NCBI GenBank assembly: GCA_012861695.1
Contig: JAAOOA010000124.1
Location: 73,501-137,500, forward strand
From: Trematomus loennbergii
Taxonomy: Eukaryota > Chordata > Actinopteri > Perciformes > Nototheniidae
Direction of reading: 5' to 3'
DNA: 64,000 nucleotides
In this document: in pieces, positions 8,862 through 23,626 of the stretch
How the letters are laid out: each line of letters opens with the position of its first letter
How positions within the stretch are numbered: position 1 is the first letter of the stretch
Translations under genes and position numbers: made by a program
Notes under the pieces: model-generated
Told to the model about the DNA's origin: nothing
Database searches by the model: none
Seen by the model: only the letters and a program-made list of their open reading frames with translations

Positions 8862-10965
8862 AGAGACTTATTTCTTCACCAAGCCTCTGTGCATGTTACT
8901 GCAAAGAAGCTATAATGGCTTTATGTGTTTACTTGGCTGGTGTGACTGTTGTCCTTTCCATGATTAAATATAAATCTAAGCCTTAGCTAGAATAACGTGG
9001 ATATGCGATTATCAGGTTTTACTATCAAGGGTAATTTCTCAAATGACCCAGAAGTGTTTTTATTTAGAAAAACTTCTGAAACACATACTACATTTTACAA
9101 CTACTTTCACAGGTTGGCAGTCCATAAAACTTTTCAAGAAATGTCTTTAGTGAAATCTGAGGGGTACAGCAAGACTGACCAAGTGATAAGTATCCTAAGG
9201 TGCAGTGATTGAAAATATATTTTGATATGTGTGTTATACAATTTAAACATCCACACTAGAACAGATCACCCTCAGCACACGGCTCCACAGCACCAGCTGG
9301 CTTGGCAGCCTTACAACAACACTTTTAAATTATAATTATTATTTCCCTTGCGAAATCACAATTTAAAGAACTCTAACATTGTTTGCACTGTAGTTATTAG
9401 TTTAGTTCAAGTTACAGGTGATTCCATTTTATGGTTTTTAATGTTCCCAGAAATGTAAAATACAATCTCTGAAGAGAAACTGAAGAGCTTTATATTGACT
9501 TTGATCATATGAAACATGAGCCAAATCAAACCTCATCTGCTGACGCAATAAAGCCAGTGGCCCAGGAGTGGACTCTCTGCAATCATACAACAAGCTGAAG
9601 CCAGACGCATTTTCCATTTAGCAGGTGGTGAGAAAATGTAACTTTTGAAAGATCAAATTACATTTGTTTTCCTCACACTAATAAAGGTTGAAAACAATTA
9701 GCAAAAAATTAGCGTACTAATTCTTTACACATTGGTTTTGTTTGTACAGCCTTAGCTAATCTGGTTTGATCTTGCAAGTTTGACCATGCCACTGTTCGCT
9801 TCTGTTGACACACCTTAGATAAAGCTCTGTGAAGTAACATTGGTTATGCACAAATCATTATCATTACATTAATTGGTTCTTCAATGTTGGTGGTCACCCA
9901 AAGTTAAATACAATTACTTTCAATTCCATCTGAGCAGTGTTCATTTCTTGAACCCAACGAAACAAAGTATGGACTTCATACGACCACGAACTTTCAGTGT
10001 TACATTTGCACTGAGCAGCATCCATACTGTTCTACCAAGGAGAGCTGGTATTGAGTGGGACTAGAGCATTGCATACTTTAATTTTTCAAAGCATTGCTTC
10101 TGGTTACCTTTAGCTGAAGACTTATAAAGGTTTATGTTGTACTCGTCAGTAGAACTTTAAAAGATTGTAGACAAATAAAGTATTTCTAAACAATTATTGA
10201 CACAAACACACAGGGCTGTACATGTTGAGACATCTTGGTGTTAACTGATCAACAGACTGACATCAGCATGTTGGGAGTGCACCAGGAGAACACAGGCCTG
10301 TGAGCAGTCTGCAGACATGCCTGCAGTGAAGCGTGCTGTTGGCCAACAGCCGCTCTGGAGCGATGCTCCTTTGGCATCTCCATGGAATCCTGTTCAGTGG
10401 AGATGAGTGGGCTACAATCCTAATTTCATAGCGGATTAGCTATGTAGGGATGAAGTTAATTTGCTCTGCATGTAGAGGAGCTTGTGTGAGCTCATGGGAT
10501 GATCCAGGATCTCATTCACTCTCACAGCATATGGTGATAGGGTTGGGTCATCGGCAGGAATAAATGCGCTCTAATAGGCTGAGTCAGAAAACACACACAC
10601 AGACAAACACACATCTGCTCCCTGAGGTGTGTTTGAAGAAGTGCATGTGAATGACAGCGACCCCCTGTCCTTGTGTTGCTCCCGAGTGTAATTACAGCCC
10701 TTAAAGATGAAGGATCACTCACTATTAATTAATCAATAGACAACACGCAGGGGGAGAGAGAGGGAAAGCAACGCAAGCAGTTGGTACATTTCCAGAATGC
10801 AATACATCCATTTTCGGGAGTGCAAAAATCATTATCTGATGTTCAGCACCCCGTATATCCAAAATGTAAAAGAAACAGTCTGTTAAACTGGTATAATTCT
10901 GTCAGTCAAGGACATCAGTTACCTACTGTCCTTTGAGAAGGAGAGGATGAGCAGAGGTCTGCAGT
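8862..10965. other. Unique sequence, no gene recognised
   Basis: AT-rich DNA with only short open frames and no clear exon, transposon termini or long repeat. Treated as intergenic or intronic. Confidence 0.5.
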
Positions 10966-11136
<171 letters not shown>

Positions 11137-12979
11137 ATATATGAAACATCCACCTTCATGTGTTTGCATGCAGAGTGCTCCGTGTTATTAGTTGGAGATC
11201 TGACAGATCAGCAGAGGTCCTGCTAGTGAACTATATTTCCTCATGGGGGGTGTTCTTGTTGCAGAGCCACTTAGTCAGTATTGTTCAGCTCTACAAGGAC
11301 TTGATGACGGACGGCAGGTTGTTCTATGGAAATAGAAAATGTTCCTGTCCCCACAGAACTCAATCTCTAGCGCTGACACAGACAGGAATTGAAAATATTC
11401 ACTCTTCAACAATCGTTTTTTATCCACTGTGAAATGGGAAAATAATACATGGCCTATTAATAAGTAAAAACATATTAAATCCAATGGTAAGAAACATAGA
11501 ATAGATAATAATAAAAAGGTTAATCAACAAACACTTTGGTTAGAATAGAAACATGTACAATAAATCCTTGAAATAATTGTATGCTGATGGTTGATAATAC
11601 AACTGCACAGCAAGCAATTCTTTATGGATAGTGTGGACTGCTATTTTAGTTCTTTGTCTTTTATTTGCAATAAAGTCCCAATCCTCATACATATGGTTTG
11701 ACCTTATAAACATTTCTAGATTGAAGAGTGTTTGCAGGATCCAGTGTTCCTCTGTTTAAAATTGAACATTATAATGTGCTTAACACACATTGCAGAAATC
11801 TGTGTTCATTTCTGATAGGTATTATTTTGTCATTGTGAGCTGCAGTTTGGGTCCTGTGTGAAGCTTCTGATCCCTGCATGGTTTTACTGATCCAACCTAA
11901 CTGTCCAAGGTTTTAGCAACAACGAGAAAATGATACTCCCTGCCGTGCCCCCTGAAAGCAGAGAAGTGCTATGTGAGTACTTTGAAATACCACATCACTC
12001 TCACAGACTAGGAAAAGAAAATTCCACCATGACCACCGGGGATCCTGTATATGATCTGAAGTGAATTCTCCACTCAGAAATCAGTCCTGCTTTGATTTAG
12101 AAATATCTTTCTGGGTCTGCTGGGAAGGCCTGGGTAACATAGACATATAAGTTAAGATAAGATAACAAGTATTCACCGCATGGATCATAAACAGATTTTT
12201 AAAACTATTTTGTAACGTTTCCAGAGCAGGATTCACATATGTTTGTCGTGACAAGGAATGGAAAGAATGATATCAAAAGAGCTCTTCAGCTTTTGTCCTG
12301 CTGACAGGGGCAGGGGTACAATGCAGAAGTATTTGTGTAATGCTCTAAATCAGAGCATCACATCAGTGGATCAGTTGGTTTGTCTTTTAATATATGTGGA
12401 TATCATGGTAACTAAAGATACTCAGAAGATTTTAGTAACCCCATCGCCTTTCTTTCCAACGTCACGAAATAATTAATTTTAGTGACCAATATTTTGGTCA
12501 ATGTCTGATTTCAATGTAACCTGTGTGAGGCACAAAACAACCCCCCTCTAGACAGTAGGGGTCTTACCCATCCTCCCAGACCTCCAATGGTCTATGCGGG
12601 GTTGTGTTTCTTCTTATGTCAAAATGTTTTCTGTTTATGAACTGTGGACCTGCACTACACCATATGGCGAAGTACATAGATAGTTAGATGGTTCATACTG
12701 TAGGTGTATTGTTTTTAGGAATTCATTTAGCTACTGAGGATTACACATGTTTATTAATCTGGGTTTCAGGGCAGGAATAGCTTGTGAAATATGAACAGAT
12801 AAGGTCTCCCCCTTAGTTATCTTAATGTATGGAACATTTTAGATTTCAGACCCAGCACTCTCTCTCCAATCTGAGGCAAAGTCCTCTCTCCTGGATATCA
12901 TTTATCCTCTGTGTCTAACATGACAGCCATGATGGCGAGACAAGTGCCCCATCACTCACTGTTTAAGGCTGAAAAAACA

Positions 12980-12981
<2 letters not shown>
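11137..12981. other. Unique sequence, no gene recognised
   Basis: No domain-bearing reading frame, exon with matching splice signals, or transposon ends were found. Short AT-rich open frames only. Confidence 0.5.
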
Positions 12982-13026
<45 letters not shown>

Positions 13027-13102
13027 TTTGTGTGTGTGTGTGTCTGTATGTGTGTGTATGTATATGTGGTGTGTCTGTGTGTGTGTGTGTGTGTTGTGTG
13101 TG

Positions 13103-13149
<47 letters not shown>

Positions 13150-13213
13150 GTGTGTGTCTGTATGTGTGTGTATGTATACGTGTGTGTGTCTGTGTGTGTA
13201 TGTGTGTACTTGG
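12982..13213. repeat. Interrupted (TG)n microsatellite
   Basis: A TG array with TCTGTATG and TATATG interruptions and several TTG sites where one G is missing. The block TGTCTGTATGTGTGTGTATG occurs twice, indicating internal duplication. Confidence 0.93.
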
Positions 13214-13328
13214 TGTGTTGAGGCAACCTGAATCAGGCTAAGGTCTATGAGTGTTTGAGGCTGTCCTCTCCATCTCTTCCCCATTATTTCCTTCAATTTC
13301 TCTCTCTGTCCACATCCTAATCCATCTG

Positions 13329-13329
<1 letters not shown>

Positions 13330-13412
<83 letters not shown>
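13330..13412. repeat. (TG)n microsatellite
   Basis: An uninterrupted TG run of about 80 bp. Confidence 0.95.
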
Positions 13413-13418
<6 letters not shown>

Positions 13419-13464
13419 TACCATGGCACCATCAAACCAAACCATTTCCCCCTCTTTCATTGCC

Positions 13465-13552
13465 ACACACACACACACACTTTATACACACACCACACAC
13501 ACACACATGCATACACACACCTACACACATACACACACACCCACACACACCC
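13465..13552. repeat. Interrupted (CA)n microsatellite
   Basis: CA repeats with TTTATA, CATGCATA and CCTA interruptions, on the opposite strand sense to the TG array 50 bp before it. Confidence 0.9.
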
Positions 13553-14626
<1,074 letters not shown>

Positions 14627-14919
14627 TTTTAGCGTAAGAGATTTCTGCACGTTACTTCATATGTACTTTTGATTCACTGGAAGTAGGTGGGCTGGCACAC
14701 AGTTATTAGATTTATCAATTCATCAATAAATGTAATTATAATAATAAAAGTAATGGGGTTAGGGGCTGGGGGGATGTAGAACAAACACATTAGGGGTAAG
14801 TTTTAGAAAATACAGTAATACTGTAATATATTGAACCAGGGAAATGTGAATAAGTATGGCAAATGTCTGTTTTAACAGCAAAAAAATACATTCAACCAAT
14901 TTATCAATTTCTCCGACAG

Positions 14920-14969
14920 ATTCATGTTGTTCAAAAAACAAAAGAAAAGGAGAAGCACATAACGTGGAG
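14920..14969 (+). CDS. Probable short cytoplasmic-tail exon of an immune-type receptor
   Basis: A 50-bp segment lies between a good acceptor (TTATCAATTTCTCCGACAG) and a strong donor (GAG followed by GTAAGG). It reads SCCSKNKRKGEAHNVE, a basic juxtamembrane-like peptide with paired cysteines typical of the start of a receptor tail. It ends in phase 0, and the next exon at 15521 starts in phase 0 with DHVYDEI, so the two join cleanly in frame. No transmembrane or immunoglobulin exon was found upstream within the window. The function is inferred only from tail composition and neighbours. Confidence 0.5.
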
Positions 14970-14992
14970 GTAAGGGTCCACATTTGTGTAAA

Positions 14993-15095
<103 letters not shown>

Positions 15096-15520
15096 GATTG
15101 CTAGATTTAATTGGCCAACAGTTGGGAGTTTCCTAAACAATATTTCCATGAAGATGATTTCCAGTTTGTCCCCAACAGCCTTGTTCTTTCACAATAAGAG
15201 TCTACAGCCATGCTAGCAGACAAACTTGTGCTCAACTGTGCCTTGAACTAAATCATTTCCTAATATGTGTCTGAAAAGGGACTTAAAAGGAGTTTTGTAG
15301 CTAGGCATCAGCAAAGTTAACTTAGAAGCTTTATTCTTCTCATTTATAGGGATAAACAACGATCTGGTCACAAAATCATATTAAATAATAACACAGTCAT
15401 TCTAAGAGCTCGGTTTTTGAGCTAAATGCTAATGTTAGCTATAACTTCTGCCTACTGGTGAGTGCTTCATTATGAGGATGCTTATAAATATCCTTCCTGT
15501 TTCTCACTCTGCTGTGGAAG

Positions 15521-15905
15521 GATCATGTCTATGACGAGATCCAGGAGCGCCCCCAGGTGACAGGTCCAGGAACTGCACTTCAGTCATTTTATGTCACTGC
15601 CAACACTCCCACAAACCCCTCTGCCTCGCCATATTACTCCACCATCAACGCCCACAAACCCCTCTGCCTCGCCATATTACTCCACCATCAACGCTCCACA
15701 AACCCCTCTGCCTTGTTGCATACTCTACCATCAACTTTAGAAACGGCTCTGGTGAAGCTGCTGAGGTACTGATGACCAACCCAGCTCCTCTGCATGTGAT
15801 TATTCTGCTGTGAAGGACGGAGAGATACCAACCTGCTCTAATGTGAACCAGCCCTCTCCAGAGGACCCTCTCTACTCTACCGTCAACAAGACACAGCAGC
15901 AATGA
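15521..15905 (+). pseudogene. Receptor cytoplasmic tail exon with tyrosine motifs, frame-broken
   Basis: After a pyrimidine-rich acceptor ending GGAAG, the frame opens DHVYDEIQERPQV and runs to SPYYSTIN. The open frame then goes out of register and stops at 15770-15772. Three 43-bp tandem copies of the Pro-Tyr-Ser-Thr-Ile segment (about 15608-15736) fall in three different frames. Further on, another frame gives DYSAVKDGEIP and EDPLYSTVNKTQQQ, ending at TGA 15903-15905. YxxI/YxxV motifs (VYDEI, YYSTI, LYSTV) resemble the SH2-docking tails of fish immunoglobulin-superfamily receptors. Either the gene is dead, or the 43-bp repeats were miscalled in the consensus. No catalytic domain is expected. 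Confidence 0.6.
15608..15736 (+). repeat. 43-bp tandem triplication in the tail exon
   Basis: Three copies of CCCACAAACCCCTCTGCCTC plus GCCATATTACTCCACCATCAACG; the third is diverged. Because 43 is not a multiple of three, each copy presents its tyrosine motif in a different frame. Confidence 0.85.
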
Positions 15906-17460
15906 GGAAAGACCAGGCAGGAAATTATAATATCTACTAAATGTTTGACCATCATTTCAGCTCATTCATTGTTGATGTTATTTTCAGTGAGATCCAGATC
16001 AGACTTCAGGAATTACACACAGACATTAGGATGTTGGGACCTGAATCCTGACATTCACTCGATCATCCACTTTGTTTATTGTTGGAAATCGTGAAGAAAG
16101 GACTGGAACATTATTTGAAAGACATTTTGTTTTTCTTTTGCAAGCAGATACATCATTAGGCAACTTATATTTCATGTCAGACGTATTGATATTGTGTCAG
16201 AACAGCAGGTTTAATTGTTACAGTAGGGGAGACTGAAAGTGTAACATCTCAAATGCACAAAAGAGAACTAACTTGTGAAAGTACAGGCTGCCACTTTTGA
16301 TCAACCAAACGTTATCCAACTAAAAAAGCCTTAAGCTGCATTCACATGATACACCATTTGCTCCTTGCTGAACACGAGGTTGGAAGCAGAGCCTTGTGGT
16401 GAAAACAGCTAGTTAACTTTTGTTTCTATAGCTTATTTCCCCACTTAGTATAAGCAATCATTTTAACTTTGATCAGTGACAACTTCAACTCTTTCCATAG
16501 AAACACAACAGCAACTTGCTTTTATATTGATAATAAAAAAAGGTATACCTTTGAATTGAGTGGGCTTAATTATCCATTAATTGATCTTGCAGATGTGTAT
16601 ATGGCACCGAACAATAGTGTTTTACTCAGAGAAGCAAAAATGAATTAATAGAACACCAAATGTAAACACCAACAGAGAAAAATTTAACAATCTTTCAGAA
16701 AAATGCAAAGAAAGCAGAAGTTTCTGACAGCTCTAGATTGGCTCCTTTGAGACTTTATAGGGGCTTTTCCAAAGTCAAAGAGCTCCTCTAGTAAAAGTAA
16801 ACTAAAAGTTACCTTTTTTACTCATTAAAACCTCAGGCTTGACATCATCTACGTTTTTCTGTCTGTATGTTTTTTTGTAAAATATGTTTTTTTAAATAAA
16901 CATTCCTGATATCACATTAATTCTTCTTCAAAACAATAAGAGGAAGAACATTTCTCCTACACTCTCATCTAGTTGTCACAAACCTTTCTAACTCTATAGG
17001 GCTCAAACCTCATTATCTAGAAACACTTCCCTAAACAACCATAACCAATATTAAAATAAACACAGGGAACTACTTAGGGACATTGTTTGACTTTACATTT
17101 GCATTGTGATGAACAGTAATGCTCGGATGTTGCTTAAATTGCTTTGAAAAAGTGCAATGTTGAACCAAGTCATTTCGATCGTGAAGTCCAGGGCTAGTGA
17201 TACATTGATTAACAGTTAGGAACAACAATCTGTTTGAGCACAAGCTATGGGGTTGATAGTTATAACGCTGTCAAATACAAAAACACACGGACGAGAGAAG
17301 AAAGATGAAGGAAGAAGATAGGAAGGGGGTACTTTTAGCTAACCCAACATATCATCTCAGGAAACTCAGCTGTGATCAATATCAACGCACAGATAAAAAG
17401 GTTACAGAAGTAGTGCAGAGAATATTCTCACTGAAGATTTCAGCATCCAAGATTATCACA
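15906..17460. other. Spacer between two receptor-gene fragments
   Basis: AT-rich unique DNA with no further exon supported. It lies between the tail exon of one gene fragment and the signal-peptide exon of the next, as expected for the intergenic space of a tandem receptor family. Confidence 0.45.
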
Positions 17461-17497
17461 ATGAGGAGCTTTCTGCTGTTCCTCTCGCTCATTACAG
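17461..17497 (+). CDS. Probable first exon (signal peptide) of a receptor gene
   Basis: An ATG opens MRSFLLFLSLITG, a compact hydrophobic leader, and the frame runs directly into a donor (ACAG followed by GTAAAATATG). The exon ends in phase 1, as is typical for signal-peptide exons of immunoglobulin-superfamily genes. No convincing following immunoglobulin exon was found in the next kilobase; the decayed hAT fragment at 18.8 kb may lie in its first intron. The order (tail exon upstream, leader exon downstream, same strand) suggests two neighbouring members of one family. Confidence is limited because the exon is tiny. Confidence 0.4.
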
Positions 17498-17510
17498 GTA
17501 AAATATGACT

Positions 17511-17596
17511 TCTGTCTGACTCCTGATATCAGAGACTTTCTGTGTGACTCCTGATATCAGAGACTTTCTGTGTGACTCCTGATATCAGAGACTTGA
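17511..17596. repeat. 28-bp tandem repeat, three copies
   Basis: TCTGTGTGACTCCTGATATC plus AGAGACTT repeated three times just after the leader-exon donor. Confidence 0.88.
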
Positions 17597-18780
17597 AAGA
17601 GAGAAATGAATCACTTTAAATACATCCTGTGGAGGTGTTTCAGCTATTCTGTCTGTATTTATTTTCTATAACAGAGGTTACAGTAGGCTATCGTAGCAAA
17701 AATTACTACCAGATTTCTGATTCTCGTTGAGAGTATTTAAATTAACAAATCAGGTCCAAATAACCTATCATTCAAGGCTTGATGCATTTCATGTAAATCT
17801 GAAGCAATAAGAGCCGATTTTGTGATGTCTTGTTTTTAGTTTTCGTCCTATTGCCAGGTCCGATTGTTTTGTTGTTAAACTGTTTTTTTCATCAGCTTTC
17901 GTAAATAAAAGCTTATTTTTGGTTATCTATTTCTGACTCACTTTTACTGCGTTTGAGTCCGACATCCGGCCAAAGCCCTGACATAAAGTCTCTGCTCATT
18001 TGTAGAAGAGGCCGTTAAATACATGTTTATAACTGATGGATATCACTCATTATTAATATATCCACAAATCAAAGCCTGTATGACCAGCTACAGATTATTA
18101 TGTAATATGTTCAGACACCATGGACCGAATAGAGCCACTGAAAATGAAAAAATAAATCTAATTTAGTCCAGTGTATATCCTCTAAACAACAGGAACATAA
18201 TCTGTATTAACTATAAAGAGGTTATTTGGGAGAAATCATTTACTTGTTATCATCTTTAAAGTTGGCAAATATTTTTAATTCTTACATTATAGTTGCCTAT
18301 TACACATCCAATAAAGGAGTAACACATACAGTAATGTATTATAATAAGAGGCTCGTTATCTATCATAGGCTAGTTAAAATATCCATATGAAAGGCCTATT
18401 GCTATTACATTCTGAATTGTATACACTTAACAAGGCCTAAACTGCAAAAAGTGTCTCACAGTCTCTACATTTCAAAGGGGATCAAGACAGATCAGAAAAG
18501 GTTTAGGCTTCCAGAAGCAACCACAGTGACAGAAAGGGCCCAACAATGAATGAATGAAGTGTAAAAATTAAATGTATATATTGTAGTGACTTCATTTTAA
18601 ACAGTAATATTGTTCTGGTGATGCTCAGATAGCTGTCCTGTATTCTGATAGGTTCCATTCACAAGAAAGCTCTTTGTTTGTTACACATCTTAAGGGGACA
18701 CTAATGACATTATGACTGATAGATGTGAAAAGGTGATTCTGTTATTTAATGTCTTGATTTTTCATTGTGCATTATTTCAT
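17597..18780. other. Unique sequence, no exon recognised
   Basis: AT-rich, with no immunoglobulin-like exon bounded by splice signals that I could support. Confidence 0.45.
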
Positions 18781-19274
18781 AGGATGTGATACCATACTGA
18801 GTCACGCAAAGGAGAGATTTTCCTTCACCAAACACCTCATCAGCTCCACCCTCCTGCAAGGAGACCTGTTCCAGCAACACAGCCGAACATTCCCTGAAAC
18901 AGCGCTGGAAACAACTGTGGAGGCCTACCCTCTACTGGACAAGGCAAAGCCAAGACGGAACTGTCCCTCGTCTAAGACAATGACCAGTTCAGGGCTTGCA
19001 GTGGTGCTGTTACTCTGCTCCAGTTCTTTATTGACAATAATCTGCAGGAGACATTCACAGAGACAGTCAGTCTTCTGAAGGTTCTTGTAACCACACCCAT
19101 GGCTACGGCTGAGGCAGAGAGGTGCTTTCCACTCTGAAAAGGATCAAGACTTTGAACAGCATGACACGGGATCGCCTGAATGCTCTGGCTATGCTGTCAA
19201 TTGAGAAAAAACTCATTAGGAGCATTCCTGACTTCAACACCAGAGTCATTGAGAGGTTTGCCACTCAGAAGGAG

Positions 19275-19278
<4 letters not shown>
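18781..19278 (+). pseudogene. Decayed hAT transposase C-terminus
   Basis: The readable pieces are ERFSFTKHLISSTLLQGDLF, LLKVLVTTPMATAEAERCF and LKRIKTLNSMTRDRLNALAM, ending near RVIERFATQKE. They match the hAT dimerisation region, whose hallmark is ERCFSTLKRIKT followed by RLNALAMLSIE. The frame is broken at the hallmark (TGCTTTCCACTCTG has lost one base, giving a premature TGA), and upstream pieces are split over frames. No terminal inverted repeats were identified, so this is a fragment of a ZMYM/TTF-related hAT element. A CA array directly follows. Confidence 0.82.
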
Positions 19279-19338
<60 letters not shown>

Positions 19339-19363
19339 ACACACACCACACACACACACCACA

Positions 19364-19420
<57 letters not shown>
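19277..19420. repeat. (CA)n microsatellite
   Basis: CA repeats with CCC, CAACAC and CACCAC interruptions. Confidence 0.95.
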
Positions 19421-19421
<1 letters not shown>

Positions 19422-19551
19422 TGTGTGTTTTATGTGTATTCTAAAAGGGACACATTCAATTTATTTCCTTCTTTTCCTCCAGATGTTGTAGTTCTCTAAC
19501 TGGCCTGTTGAGGGCATCCTCTGCCTTCCTTAAACCTACAGATCTCCATCT

Positions 19552-19553
<2 letters not shown>

Positions 19554-19631
<78 letters not shown>

Positions 19632-19650
19632 CACACACACAACACACACA
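19554..19650. repeat. (CA)n microsatellite
   Basis: CA repeats with three AACAC sites where one C is missing. Confidence 0.94.
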
Positions 19651-19654
19651 CTTC

Positions 19655-20740
19655 ATCTTAGTTCCTGTGATCCCATTTGGCTTTGTACATAGTTGTATTT
19701 TGATGTATATTATATAGTTGAGTTTTGACAGCATCCATCAAACTAGATTTGTTGCCTTAATGCTCTGTTTCTAATATTTCTGTGTTTCTGAACCACATCT
19801 GTGTCTGCATATACTGTTCGTATTTAGTCTCCTGATTTTAAATGGGAATTAAATCATTTGAGTGTTCCCAAAGCCCCGGTGTTCTGCAGTTTGTGTGGGC
19901 ATACTGTACTGTTGCACAGTTTATGCTGTAGAAACTATGTCCAGGACAAGGTGTTTGGAAGTTTTGGAAGATTCATAGCTAACCACACTGAAGTTATGGA
20001 GGTATTGATCAGTCTTCTCATATTTTTAAGCCTCAATTTGTCCTTCCCCCCCCCCTCTAACATCACCAGAAGTCATCATTTAAGGGGTCATTTCTCAACA
20101 TTTCCACAGCCCCAACTCAAATATTCTCCACCAGCCGCCACTGACCTTTAAAATAAAATACAATGAAAAAAACAAGTGTCCGCACGTTGTGATTTGACAG
20201 TTATATTTCTGAGTTTAGATTTTTCCGAGCGGTCCCTGAAGGCATCATGAGTTTCCTCTCCTCCTACAGTAAATGAGTTCACTTTAAACTGCAGGTAGAC
20301 TCAGTTCGGTAAACACTGTCCGGTTAAACACTGACGGTAAACACTGACCGGTAATAAACTCCTAAATTACGGTGCATCTTCACGGAATATCAGACCCTCT
20401 TCTGCTCGGTGAGTGAAACACTTTATTCCGTTTTTAACTGAAGTCCATTAAAGTGATTGTGTCCTATGGTTTCGGAGACTGCGGTGCATTGTGGACTTTT
20501 GATGTTCTTTAATACATGTTTAATTAAAGTCTGATGTTCTGGTGTTCAGCGAGAAGAGAGACAGTCAGAAAGTCACATTTAATGTCACTTAAATTTACTT
20601 TAAATGCTGATTATTTCCCCCAAAATTTGGTTTTCAGTCACATCCTTAATAACACACTTTCAGCATCACTTCTTCACATTTCCAGGATCTTCTGGATCCA
20701 TCTTCCAGCCTTTTTAACTTCACATTTTTAACCTGTTAGA
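19655..20740. other. Unique sequence, no gene recognised
   Basis: Contains a short C run near 20046-20056 and otherwise unremarkable sequence; no exon could be supported. Confidence 0.45.
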
Positions 20741-21345
20741 ATTAAGGAGTCTTCTTGTTGTCTGAGTTTTGGAATATTTTGTGATTTTTATTGAGTTTCC
20801 AGGAGCTTTTGGATGAAATGTTGGATTCAAACTCATTTCCCGGACTTCTTGTAGTACTTTTGGGGATTCTTTATGAGTTTGGAGGATATTAGGTGAATTT
20901 TTACGAGTTTATTTGACATTTCTGATGATATTTTCCAACTATAAATTAGTGTTTGTATATGTTGTGATGCTTAATGAGTTTTTTGATGATATTTGAAACT
21001 ATAAAGGAGTGTTTATATGATGTATGGGATTTTTCAATCAGTTTCTAGGAGATTTTGGTGTTATAAGTGAGTATCCAGAGATTTTTGGAGGATATCTAGA
21101 GATAATTAATGACTTTCGATGATTCTATAAATAATTTGTGATTTTTAATGAGTTTCCAGGACCTTTTGTAGTTTCTTTTTAAATGACTTCCATGAGTTGT
21201 GATATTTGGGATTTGTAATGAGTTTAAATGGGTTTCTAGAGGATATGTGAGTATAAAGAGTTCCCATGAGTTTCTGTGAGATATTTTGGGATAACGAAAG
21301 ATTTCCAGTAGTTTATGTGAGTATTTTAGGTAAGGAATGAGTTTC
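20741..21345. repeat. Degenerate GAGTTTCCAGGAG tandem field
   Basis: Loose repeats of GAGTTTCCAGGA, TTTTGGAGGATATT and GATTTTTAATGAG at irregular spacing (about 50-80 bp). The same words recur at 23515-23629 and 24951-25000, so the field originally continued through the later insertions. Confidence 0.6.
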
Positions 21346-21639
21346 CAGGTGTTTTGTGGTCATTGACTTCATTTCAAGCCTGTTTTAAGAGGTGTGTGTG
21401 GTTTTTGATCAGTGTAATGTTTCCAGGGGCATTTGAGGTGATGCAGCAACATGAGGAATACTTCTTCTACTTTATTAAGAATGACTTTAGTCCACATTGT
21501 GTCATTGAGTCGTATGTTTACTACTCAAAGAGATCCCAGGGTATAGGCAGCAGATGGAACAAGACCTCATCAGAAAGCTTCACAGTTTTTCAGACTTTTC
21601 AACATATTATGATTTATTCACCTCTGACTGCAGAGAACT

Positions 21640-21900
21640 CACTCAAGGTTCAAGGTTCTTTATTTGTCAAACGAACATAGCTACAGTGTATTTATGTCGA
21701 TGAAAATCTTGTGTCTGCAGGCTTCTCCAACAGTGCAACAAAACACAGATAAACAGACAAATATAGTGCAAGTAAATAGTAAATACAAGAAGAAAAATAG
21801 GTTTAAAAAAGTGAAATAGTGCAATAAGAGTCTATATGCAAGTCATTGAAATATGGTATATTAGGTAAATAGATAAATAATTGTAAAATAATTGTTAAGT
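21640..21900. repeat. Probable retroposon 3' end
   Basis: CAAGGTTCTTTATTTGTC followed by an A-rich stretch with AACACAGATAAACAGACAAA and AGTGCAATAAGAG resembles the 3' ends of fish LINE/SINE copies inserted in reverse. The family was not resolved. Confidence 0.4.
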
Positions 21901-21994
21901 AGCAGTGAGGGTTAGGGGTTAACCCTCACTGCTACTTAGTTGAGTTTCTCCTTTCTTATAAAAGACCTGTAGTTTGGATTCTGTTGTATTTTGG

Positions 21995-22837
<843 letters not shown>

Positions 22838-22952
22838 AGATTCCCAAACTCTCAGCTGATGTTCTGAAGACAGTAACGTCTCTGTCTCTGAGTAACTCCT
22901 CATTGTCCTGCATTTCCTGTTATGGAGTTCAACTCTGCTGTACAATCTGTTT

Positions 22953-22956
<4 letters not shown>

Positions 22957-23043
<87 letters not shown>

Positions 23044-23088
23044 TGTGTGTGTGTGTGTTGTGTGTGTGTGTGTGTGTGTGTGGTGTGT
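22957..23088. repeat. (TG)n microsatellite
   Basis: TG repeats with three interruptions that each lack one base. Confidence 0.95.
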
Positions 23089-23094
23089 AAACTA

Positions 23095-23159
23095 CTGATA
23101 CCAGAATCATGTACTTAAGTACAGTAACAAAGTATTTGTATCCACTACTTCCCACCTCT
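23095..23159. mobile_element. End fragment of a CAGAGGTGG-type hAT element
   Basis: GTACTTAAGTACAGTAACAA followed by a terminus CTACTTCCCACCTCTG, the inverted form of the CAGAGGTGGKAAGTA end also seen at 61504. Truncated on the left by the TG array. Confidence 0.6.
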
Positions 23160-23514
23160 GGAGGAAGTGAGCTCTCGTGAAGTGACAGTGACAGAGAGAG
23201 GTCGCTTTCTGCTCGTGTTTTCAGAAGAGCTGAATGAGCCGTAGTAATAATATAAAGAGTAAAGTCAACACAGATTCAAAGTCTTATCTGATGGCTGCCG
23301 GCCAGAGAGAAGGGACCTTCAAAGCAAACTACTTAACACCAACTTCCTCTCATGATTTGGGTTTTGGAAGCTTGACTTTTTTTTAAAGGATTAGCTTCAC
23401 TTGCTTGATGTTTCAACAAGTGGGAAGAAGATGGTTCTCTGTTTGCTGCATGATGTTTGGTTTGTAGATGATGGGTCCTTATGGGGCTTAAAGAGGTCAG
23501 ATTGCAGGGACTAT
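23160..23514. other. Unique sequence, no gene recognised
   Basis: Nothing supportable beyond short open frames. Confidence 0.45.
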
Positions 23515-23626
23515 AAATGAGATTGGAGTTTAGGGATTATTGAGTTTCCTAGAGTTTGTGTGTATTTTGAGATACTTATTGAGTTAACATGAGTTGAGAT
23601 GATATTTGGGACTATAAATACGTTTC

